Below are positions 6,820 to 11,726 of a DNA stretch of 14,732 nucleotides, piece by piece. The first letter of the stretch is position 1, and the number at the start of each line of letters is the position of its first letter. Source of the DNA: Moraxellaceae bacterium (lineage in GTDB: Bacteria; Pseudomonadota; Gammaproteobacteria; Pseudomonadales; Ketobacteraceae); the NCBI GenBank assembly GCA_002402125.1, contig NVVG01000056.1, positions 7,891-22,622 of the forward strand. Direction: 5' to 3'. The notes under the pieces were generated by a model. The model searched no databases. It worked only from the letters and a program-made list of their open reading frames with translations, and was not told where the DNA came from. Position numbers and translations under genes: made by a program.

Positions 6820-7455
6820 GTGTATACCGGCATTGTTCAAGCATCTTGTCGACTTCAATGGGTGGAATGCAAACAGGGTTTGCATTCACTCACTGTGGCA
6901 TTACCTGATTCATTATTAATTGATCTCGTCATCGGTGCCAGTGTCGGCATGGATGGCGTTTGTTTGACGGTAACAACGATAGATAAGCGCAATGTCTCAT
7001 TTGATGTGATGCAGCAAACATTGGATGTCACCACGCTGGGCGGTTTGCGAGAAGGCGATAGGGTTAATATCGAACGTTCAGCAAAACAAGGTGTAGAGAT
7101 CGGTGGCCATATTCTTTCTGGTCATGTTGATGCAACTGCTGAAATTATGTCAATCGATACCCCCGAAAACAACCACACTATTACTTATCGTGTTAATCAT
7201 AAGCTCATGCCGTACATTTTTGGTAAGGGTTTTGTGGGTTTAAATGGTTGTAGTTTGACGGTGGCGTCTGTAGATAAATGCAACTCAACATTTACTGTCT
7301 GTTTGATACCGGAAACCCTAAGAGTGACTACCCATGGCGAAAAACGTGTGGGTGACTTGGTTAATATTGAGATAGACCGCCAGACTCAGGTGATTGTGGA
7401 TACCGTGGAAGCTTTTTTGACCGCTAGATACCAGAATAATCCGGACAATCTCTAG
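6820..7455 (+). CDS. ribE: Riboflavin synthase, alpha subunit (E. coli RibC/RibE type)
   Basis: This 211-aa protein has two tandem lumazine-binding domains. Riboflavin synthase dismutates two molecules of 6,7-dimethyl-8-ribityllumazine into riboflavin. The N-domain (1-97) follows E. coli numbering: S41, C48, T50 (SVGMDGVCLTV), D62, then GGH97-ILSG-H102-VD. The C-domain has GLNGCSLTV (S146, T148), LIPETL and VNIEIDRQTQVIVDTVE. The start is GTG at 6820 (reads (V/M)YTGIV; the family start is MFTGIV), with TAGGA upstream. Two deviations stand out: Phe2 is Tyr, and the N-domain ETL glutamate (E66 in E. coli) is Gln66. The gene sits outside a rib operon as the last gene of the desaturase set, where it might supply flavin for the FAD reductase (inference). 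A strong terminator follows. Confidence 0.92.
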   Translation: MYTGIVQASCRLQWVECKQGLHSLTVALPDSLLIDLVIGASVGMDGVCLTVTTIDKRNVSFDVMQQTLDVTTLGGLREGDRVNIERSAKQGVEIGGHILSGHVDATAEIMSIDTPENNHTITYRVNHKLMPYIFGKGFVGLNGCSLTVASVDKCNSTFTVCLIPETLRVTTHGEKRVGDLVNIEIDRQTQVIVDTVEAFLTARYQNNPDNL

Positions 7456-7499
7456 TAGATCACAAGATTTGGTAATGCAGTCGATGTTATAGGATAATG

Positions 7500-7531
7500 G
7501 GGCATGGCTTTATCGGTCATGCCCTTTTTTT
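7500..7531 (+). terminator. Intrinsic terminator closing the desC-ribE set
   Basis: GGGCATG (7500-7506) pairs perfectly with CATGCCC (7518-7524), extendable by G-U/C-G pairs to 10 bp with a 5-nt loop. A run of seven T residues (7525-7531) follows. It lies 45 bp after the ribE stop and just before tcdA, so it separates the two transcription units. Confidence 0.9.
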
Positions 7532-7553
7532 GTCAATAGAAAAGTGAGTGAAG

Positions 7554-8369
7554 ATGTCTGAGCAGTATGCGCTGCGCTTTGGTGGCGTTGAACGATTATA
7601 TGGTGCTGAAGCAATAAAAGTGTTTCAGCAAGCCCACGTGTGTGTCATTGGTATCGGTGGTGTAGGAACCTGGGTTGCGGAAGGTTTTGCGCGCTCTGGA
7701 TTTGGAGAAATCACACTAATTGATATGGATGATGTGTGTATCACCAATACCAATCGGCAAATTCACGCTACAACAGATACAATTGGGCGTTCAAAAATCG
7801 ACGTTATGGCAGAAAGACTGAAAACCATTAACCCTGAGTGCAAAGTGAATGTAATCGAAGATTTTGTTACTCGGGAAACGGTAAGACAGCATATCACCAA
7901 AGATTTTAATTATGTTGTCGATGCAATCGATGGCGTGTCATCAAAAGCTGCGGTTGTTGCGCACTGTAAGCGAAATAAAATCAAAGTCATTAGCATTGGT
8001 GGTGCTGGCGGTCAGATTGACCCTACCAAAGTCACCACCAGCGACATCAACAAAACACACAACGACCCATTAATCCGAAAATTGCGTGCAACATTGCGCC
8101 GTCATTATGGTTTTTCTCGCACTGCATCACGGGTATATGGTGTGTCCTGTGTCTACTCAACAGAACAGTTGCGATATCCGCAGGCCGATGGTTCGATCTG
8201 TCAGCAAAAGTATTTTGCCGATGGTGATGTGAAATTGGACTGTTCCGGTGGTTTTGGAGCTGCGGTAATGGTGACGGCAACGTTTGGGTTCGTGGCGGTG
8301 TCTAAAGTGATTGAAAAAATGTTGCGGGCGGCAGAAAAGAAAGCTGCTGAGGGTTGTGGGTTGAATTAA
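7554..8369 (+). CDS. tcdA: tRNA threonylcarbamoyladenosine dehydratase TcdA (CsdL)
   Basis: This 271-aa E1-like (ThiF/MoeB fold) enzyme catalyses ATP-dependent conversion of t6A37 to cyclic ct6A37 in ANN-decoding tRNAs. Seen: an N-terminal RFGGVERLYG, the nucleotide loop G33-IGGVG-38, LIDMDD (55-60), NTNRQIHA (65-72), INPEC and AIDGV. Further on come SIGGAGGQIDP, VSCVYSTE, and a C-terminal LDCSGGFGAAVMVTATFGFVAVS. These match E. coli TcdA almost block for block. The C-terminal hydrophobic segment matches the membrane-associated end of the E. coli protein. ATG 7554 is preferred over an in-frame GTG at 7548; an AGTGA-type SD lies close upstream. A terminator precedes the gene, so it has its own promoter or depends on readthrough. 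No CsdA/CsdE sulfur-transfer genes are adjacent. Confidence 0.95.
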   Translation: MSEQYALRFGGVERLYGAEAIKVFQQAHVCVIGIGGVGTWVAEGFARSGFGEITLIDMDDVCITNTNRQIHATTDTIGRSKIDVMAERLKTINPECKVNVIEDFVTRETVRQHITKDFNYVVDAIDGVSSKAAVVAHCKRNKIKVISIGGAGGQIDPTKVTTSDINKTHNDPLIRKLRATLRRHYGFSRTASRVYGVSCVYSTEQLRYPQADGSICQQKYFADGDVKLDCSGGFGAAVMVTATFGFVAVSKVIEKMLRAAEKKAAEGCGLN

Positions 8370-8420
8370 ATATTTTAGGATAAGTATTTCTTGTTTAGTT
8401 TGGGTGCGCCACCGAAAAAT

Positions 8421-8452
8421 ATGCATCGTTTGGTTTAAACCAAGCGATGCAT
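8421..8452 (-). terminator. 32-bp near-perfect palindrome, probable terminator for the minus-strand hydrolase gene
   Basis: ATGCATCG-TTTGGTTT (8421-8436) and AAACCAAGCGATGCAT (8437-8452) are complementary over 16 bp apart from one T/G pair (a G-U wobble in RNA). Read on the minus strand the hairpin is followed by ATTTTTCGG, so it can terminate the gene ending at 8487. The plus side lacks a T run, so termination of tcdA here is doubtful. Confidence 0.65.
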
Positions 8453-8486
8453 AAGATGTCCAGGGACAGAAATATTTCGTGTTAAC

Positions 8487-9113
8487 CTATGCCAATTTTT
8501 TAGCGGCTTGTTTATAGGCTTCCTCAGAATGCATCCATCCATGAGGTGCGTTAAAGGTGCTAGTGGATTGCAGGGAGATGTCCGTCACGCCATCAATTTC
8601 ATGCCCGACCGAATAGTTTAATTGACCCGAGGCGGTGCTGTCAGTTGAGTTTTTTGAGAATGCTCCAGTAACCTGAACGGAATCATTTGGCGTGCTAAAG
8701 GTATGTAAATGAGTAACGCTTTTTCTGCCTTTAGTCCACCAGGCTTTTCCCTGGCCGGTCATAATGGGGCAAGCAAATAGATATACTGCCTGCACTTGAG
8801 TGGTTTTTAATTGTTCCAGCGCATGTCCGAGCACGTTGCCGCCATGGCTATGGGTGACAAAAACCAGCTCATTGCCACTATGTACTTCTATATGAGGTGC
8901 CAGTATATCTCCAGCCTCTTTCCTGGCGGCATAGTTGGCATCTCCCGACCAGCAAAAACCTAGCAGGTTTACGCTAGTGCTGCCGCCACATTCAGCGGTT
9001 ACCATGGCTTTAAGGGCGTCGCCTTCAGCCGTTGTACCAGGATATAAGCCCATTTTACATTTGCTGGCAGCGTCAGCCCAGGTCCCATGAACGTATATTA
9101 TTGTCCTAGCCAT
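8487..9113 (-). CDS. Alpha/beta-hydrolase (lipase/esterase-like), candidate Hcp-linked type VI effector
   Basis: This 208-aa protein (about 22 kDa) has no signal peptide. Alpha/beta-hydrolase features: an early strand then HGTW (9-12), the oxyanion region; a nucleophile elbow THSHGGN with Ser89; an acid candidate Asp144 in TPNDSVQV; and a His candidate, H196 (or H191), in HGWMHS. The order Ser-Asp-His and the spacing fit a triacylglycerol-lipase/PGAP1-like fold. It starts at 9113 after an AAGGA SD and lies 121 bp downstream of an hcp gene on the same strand. Small leaderless proteins encoded directly after hcp are often cargo loaded in the Hcp ring, hence the effector suggestion. The substrate (phospholipid, other ester) is unknown. 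No immunity gene follows; the next gene is convergent tcdA. Confidence 0.8.
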   Translation of the reverse strand: MARTIIYVHGTWADAASKCKMGLYPGTTAEGDALKAMVTAECGGSTSVNLLGFCWSGDANYAARKEAGDILAPHIEVHSGNELVFVTHSHGGNVLGHALEQLKTTQVQAVYLFACPIMTGQGKAWWTKGRKSVTHLHTFSTPNDSVQVTGAFSKNSTDSTASGQLNYSVGHEIDGVTDISLQSTSTFNAPHGWMHSEEAYKQAAKKLA

Positions 9114-9154
9114 GATGTTTTCCTTGGTTATTGGGTTTTGGTTAATATTGCCGT

Positions 9155-9200
9155 GCCCCTGGGTTATATCAGCAGTTATATCGGCGGTTATGCCAGGGGC
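9155..9200 (-). other. Hairpin between hcp1 and the hydrolase gene
   Basis: GCCCCTGG (9155-9162) and CCAGGGGC (9193-9200) form a perfect 8-bp stem around a 30-nt loop, in the 121-bp gap after hcp1. No T tail follows on the minus strand, so it is more likely an mRNA 3'-end stabiliser, processing site or partial attenuator than a full terminator. The loop carries short tandem repeats. Confidence 0.5.
9162..9185. repeat. Two tandem 12-bp units in the hairpin loop
   Basis: GGTTATATCAGC is followed directly by AGTTATATCGGC, then a partial third copy, GGTTATG. Two full units differ at two positions. It is short and may simply be slippage. Confidence 0.45.
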
Positions 9201-9234
9201 TGGACGTTTATGTGTCCTTGGCGACAGAGTCGAC

Positions 9235-9717
9235 TTACGCTTTCTTCGCTTGCGCTATGTCGTAACCAAATCGACCTTTACCACTTCGAGCGTTAGTTTC
9301 ACCAGCTTCAGTAAAGGCTACTTCAAATTGTGAGAAACTTAGAGAAAGTGTTTCACCTGGCTCGCCGTCACTGGAGGCGCCAATGGAATAACTGCTGATG
9401 AGAGTGTCTTCTAACGTGTAGGAAAGGAATTCTTCAAGCTGATCACCACCGGTTGTTACAAAGTGAATAAGCACCTTTTTGCCCTTGGTGCCAACAGTAG
9501 ATTCTTGGATCAACAAGGGAGTCGCCTTATCGACTACTTTAGTCACCGTGATTTCGCTGATGCTAGGGCGAGATGCTTCGCGGTTCGCCATGCGGCCGGT
9601 GATTTGAGAAATGGCACGGCCAACTCCCCAGTTGAAACTAGAGACCTCGATCATCTTCTCGAACCCCTTAGATGTTACGTTGCCTTCGATGCCTTCAATT
9701 TCTAGGTAGATAGCCAT
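9235..9717 (-). CDS. hcp: Hcp-family type VI secretion protein, copy 1
   Basis: This 160-aa protein is of the Hcp1 family (PF05638). It begins MAIYLEIEGIEGNVTSKGFE and continues IEVSSFNWGVGRAIS, with REASRPSISEITVTK at 47-61, LIQES, and a C-terminal SLSFSQFEVAFTE. Hcp forms hexameric rings stacked as the inner tube of the contractile type VI injection apparatus and also chaperones small effectors in the ring lumen. It differs from copy 2 at only three residues (V to I, L to V, I to V, all between about residues 74 and 88). A CAGGAA SD precedes ATG 9717. No other T6SS structural genes are in the window, so it is an orphan hcp that must rely on an apparatus encoded elsewhere. A putative effector follows directly. 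Confidence 0.94.
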   Translation of the reverse strand: MAIYLEIEGIEGNVTSKGFEKMIEVSSFNWGVGRAISQITGRMANREASRPSISEITVTKVVDKATPLLIQESTVGTKGKKVLIHFVTTGGDQLEEFLSYTLEDTLISSYSIGASSDGEPGETLSLSFSQFEVAFTEAGETNARSGKGRFGYDIAQAKKA

Positions 9718-9785
9718 GATATTTATTCCTGTTTTGATGTGGTAAGTGATTGGTTAAATTTGTCGTTTCAGAGTTGTTTGTTGTC

Positions 9786-9816
9786 CTGAAGCAATGAAAG
9801 AAGTATTACAGAGGAT
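9786..9816 (-). repeat. Leader block A upstream of hcp1 (copy of 11485-11515)
   Basis: A 31-bp block with core GAAAGAAGTATTACAGAGG (plus strand) matches the block upstream of hcp2 at 30 of 31 positions. It lies at nearly the same distance from the ATG (about 70 bp). Such conservation outside coding sequence, stronger than in much of the hcp reading frame, points to a regulatory or mRNA-leader function. Confidence 0.75.
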
Positions 9817-9844
9817 GGTGAATTGTGGAAGGTTAGTTCTTGTT

Positions 9845-9878
9845 AATATGTCACGTAATCGATGGTATAAATGTAGGC
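9845..9878 (-). promoter_or_regulatory. Conserved block B, possible hcp1 promoter
   Basis: Read on the minus strand: GCCTACATTTATACCA, 8 variable bases, then GTGACATATT. The same elements with identical spacing occur upstream of hcp2 (11544-11577). Possible -35 TTTATA and -10 CATATT are 15 bp apart, which is short, so an activator may be needed. Position is about 130 bp from the hcp ATG. Confidence 0.45.
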
Positions 9879-9940
9879 GAGATACTGTGTTTATCAAGGA
9901 GGGGGAGCAGAGATAAAATCCATCTATTATAGAACGTAAA

Positions 9941-9973
9941 AAAAACCGAAAGACTGATTCTGGCGGGGTTTTT
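9941..9973 (-). terminator. Possible terminator downstream of the GxxH-protein gene
   Basis: On the minus strand AAAAACC (9973-9967) can pair with GGTTTTT (9947-9941), followed by one or more further T residues to 9938. The loop is long (19 nt) and it lies 170 bp past the stop codon, so this is a weak candidate. A small CTTGC-TTC-GCAAG hairpin sits beside it (9974-9986). Confidence 0.4.
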
Positions 9974-10064
9974 CTTGCGAAGCAAGTTGAGATATTTAGC
10001 CAATATGTAGAGGGTTTTGGGTATTCTATTTGGCTTTAGATCAGCGTTTAGACTTATGAATTAA

Positions 10065-10103
10065 CGGTAGGGAATGGCCAATAGGTTTTTGCCTGCCCTA
10101 CCG
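10065..10103 (-). terminator. Inverted repeat after the GxxH-protein gene, possible terminator
   Basis: CGGTAGGG (10065-10072) and CCCTACCG (10096-10103) are a perfect 8-bp inverted repeat with a 23-nt loop containing GGC/GCC that could extend pairing. On the minus strand it is followed by TTAATT, a poor T tail. It starts about 43 bp after the stop and lies at a GC-content change, so it could also be a recombination scar. Confidence 0.4.
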
Positions 10104-10145
10104 GGCTTGGTCGGTTGGTAAGGGTGCCGAAGACGGACCCGCTAC

Positions 10146-10793
10146 CTAAAGTTCGGAGTGCCGTCTGCCGCACCTGCGTCCGCTCATGCACGATTTAGGG
10201 ATGGTGACAACGCGGGTCCGATCAAAATAGGACGCGGTTGGGTCGAGGTCGCCTAGGTCGACGTCGTAGTGGCTCACGGATCCAGTGTTTTGGTCAGCCA
10301 AGTATGATGCAAGCCCGGAATAGTCACATTTTTTCACGCCTTTGAGATGACCGGAACCGTAGGGTACTATGGCACCTTCGGACAGGCGAGCATAGTCATT
10401 GAGATTGAAGGCGATTGTATCTTGACGCGCTTTTTGGACTGCGCCGTCTGTACGGGGGTCGTTGATGTCTATTCCACGGATAGCCCATTGATTGGTGTTA
10501 GCGCGCTTTAACATGCGGTCGAACGCTGGGTAGTTGAATCCACCTGGGTGACCGTTTTTCCAGGCCTCGGCTTCATGTAGTGCGCTAACAGTGGTTGAAG
10601 CGCGAGAGCCGGACAGTTCTACTAGGAGATATTTGCCGCTATGGTTATTGGTGTTAACAATAAGGTTCGTAGCGAGATCAAAGGCGGCGGCTCCGTTATG
10701 ATCATCCCCAATGAGGACGATGCCGCCACCGGTGAGAATGCCGTCTAAGTCTGCGGCGAATTGGGCGGACCAGGATGCGAATTTAGCTTTCAT
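10146..10793 (-). CDS. TIKI/TraB/EreA/ChaN-superfamily-like protein, candidate Hcp-linked type VI effector
   Basis: This 215-aa protein (about 23 kDa) has no signal peptide. I see two GxxH motifs, G29-DD-H32 (after IVLI) and G146-SG-H149 (in IVPYGSGHLKGV), with a strand-borne Glu59 (LLVELS) and R106-GID-109 between them. Paired GxxH plus an acidic residue is the signature of the TIKI-type fold shared by TraB/PrgY, erythromycin esterase, ChaN and part of Pasteurella toxin. Members are proposed hydrolases or metalloproteases, and the substrate here is unknown. It starts at ATG 10793 after CGGAGAA, 142 bp downstream of hcp2, mirroring the hydrolase after hcp1. The last 15 residues (CMSGRRCGRRHSEL region) are Arg/Cys-rich in suddenly GC-rich DNA and may be a non-native tail. 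No immunity gene is visible. Fold call moderate; effector role inferred. Confidence 0.68.
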   Translation of the reverse strand: MKAKFASWSAQFAADLDGILTGGGIVLIGDDHNGAAAFDLATNLIVNTNNHSGKYLLVELSGSRASTTVSALHEAEAWKNGHPGGFNYPAFDRMLKRANTNQWAIRGIDINDPRTDGAVQKARQDTIAFNLNDYARLSEGAIVPYGSGHLKGVKKCDYSGLASYLADQNTGSVSHYDVDLGDLDPTASYFDRTRVVTIPKSCMSGRRCGRRHSEL

Positions 10794-10895
10794 TTTGTTT
10801 CTCCGTTGAAATAGGTTTTGTTCTGGGGTAATAGCTACTTACATTTAGGAAGCAAGAGGCCACAGTCGTTACTCAGAAACGGCGTAAGAAGTATC

Positions 10896-10913
10896 GGCCC
10901 GGTTGTCCGGGCC
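10896..10913 (-). other. Strong hairpin between hcp2 and the GxxH-protein gene
   Basis: GGCCCGG (10896-10902), loop TTGT, CCGGGCC (10907-10913): a perfect 7-bp all-GC stem starting 23 bp after the hcp2 stop. On the minus strand it is followed by GATACTTCTT, not a T run. It is a good candidate for an mRNA stabiliser or partial terminator that would give more hcp than cargo transcript. Confidence 0.6.
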
Positions 10914-10935
10914 AAAGATTCGAGTGGTAGTCGAA

Positions 10936-11418
10936 TTACGCCTTCTTAGCCTGCGCTATATCATAACCAAATCGACCCTTACCACTACGCGCGTTAGTTT
11001 CACCCGCTTCTGTGAAGGCTACTTCAAACTGAGAGAAGCTTAGAGAAAGCGTTTCACCTGGCTCGCCATCACTTGACGCGCCAATGGAGTAACTGCTGAT
11101 CAGCGTGTCTTCTAATGTATAGGATAAGAACTCTTCAAGTTGATCGCCGCCAGTGGTTACAAAATGCACAACTACTTTTTTACCTTTAGTGCCAATGGTG
11201 GATTCTTGGATCAATAGCGGCGTTGCCTTATCCACTACCTTGGTAACGGTGATTTCGCTAATACTAGGGCGAGATGCTTCGCGGTTAGCCATGCGGCCGG
11301 TGATTTGAGAAATAGCTCGGCCTACCCCCCAGTTGAAACTAGAGACCTCGATCATCTTCTCGAACCCTTTAGATGTTACGTTGCCTTCGATGCCTTCAAT
11401 TTCTAGGTAAATAGCCAT
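10936..11418 (-). CDS. hcp: Hcp-family type VI secretion protein, copy 2
   Basis: This 160-aa protein is near-identical to the other Hcp in the window, with STIGTKGKKVVVHFV where copy 1 has STVGTKGKKVLIHFV. It belongs to the Hcp tube/effector-chaperone family of the type VI secretion system. At DNA level the two genes are nearly identical over the first roughly 90 coding bases. They carry many silent differences over the rest, so the protein is under strong constraint despite an old or mosaic duplication. ATG 11418 is preceded by AGAGAGA. A GC hairpin and then a different small putative cargo gene follow. The upstream region shares two conserved blocks with copy 1, so both are probably co-regulated. 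Confidence 0.94.
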   Translation of the reverse strand: MAIYLEIEGIEGNVTSKGFEKMIEVSSFNWGVGRAISQITGRMANREASRPSISEITVTKVVDKATPLLIQESTIGTKGKKVVVHFVTTGGDQLEEFLSYTLEDTLISSYSIGASSDGEPGETLSLSFSQFEVAFTEAGETNARSGKGRFGYDIAQAKKA

Positions 11419-11484
11419 GATATGTTCTCTCTTTAGTTTTGTATGTGTTTGATTTCGTTGGATGAATCAGAGTTGTTCTGGCCT

Positions 11485-11515
11485 CTGAAGCAGTGAAAGA
11501 AGTATTACAGAGGAT
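11485..11515 (-). repeat. Leader block A upstream of hcp2 (copy of 9786-9816)
   Basis: This 31-bp block differs from the hcp1 copy at one base. In this copy CTCTG/CAGAG ends at the two edges (CCTCTG near 11483-11487 and CAGAGG near 11509-11514) could pair into a hairpin on the minus-strand transcript; the hcp1 copy has only part of this pairing. It lies about 70 bp upstream of the ATG. Confidence 0.75.
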
Positions 11516-11543
11516 CCTAAATTGTTAAAGGTCATTTTCCGTG

Positions 11544-11577
11544 AATATGTCACTTTAGTGCTGGTACAAATGCAGGC
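11544..11577 (-). promoter_or_regulatory. Conserved block B, possible hcp2 promoter
   Basis: On the minus strand: GCCTGCATTTGTACCA, 8 variable bases, then GTGACATATT, the same elements and spacing as at 9845-9878. TTTGTA and CATATT (15-bp spacer) are possible -35/-10 hexamers; the conserved bases may equally be an activator site. Confidence 0.45.
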
Positions 11578-11726
11578 CTATGATCTGCTCTTGGTGGGGG
11601 AGGTCTGTTTGGCTAGGTTTTTAGGGGTATGTTTGTATCTTTATATATATAGTAGTATCTGTTTAGAAGCCGCAGCAGTCATGGCAACCAATTATAACAA
11701 CAATAATAATGAGGAGAGTTTGGCTT

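Larger units (their letters stand above)
9718..10145. other. 428-bp intergenic region: hcp1 leader and promoter, plus the 3' region of the GxxH-protein gene
   Basis: The part nearest hcp1 (9718-9880) is a duplicated leader shared with hcp2. The middle (about 9880-10060) is AT-rich and holds a T-rich inverted structure at 9941-9973. The end (10065-10145) turns GC-rich and contains an inverted repeat just after the neighbouring stop. I see no gene here. Confidence 0.6.
11419..11726. other. 308-bp divergent region: hcp2 leader and the metal-hydrolase promoter region
   Basis: The left half carries the hcp2 leader with conserved blocks at 11485-11515 and 11544-11577. The right half contains an AT-rich TATATATATAG stretch (11642-11652) that could supply a -10 for the plus-strand gene; I could not pick a confident -35. 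No gene or RNA is evident. Confidence 0.5.

Noticed and set aside
9162..9185. CRISPR-like repeats
   Set aside because: Units are only 12 bp, directly adjacent and imperfect, with no spacers or cas genes.
8487..11418. A complete type VI secretion cluster
   Set aside because: Only hcp genes and putative cargo are present; no sheath, ATPase, baseplate, VgrG or membrane-complex genes were found on either strand.
9235..11418. An insertion sequence or transposon carrying the duplicated hcp units
   Set aside because: No transposase, terminal inverted repeats or target-site duplication could be found around either copy.
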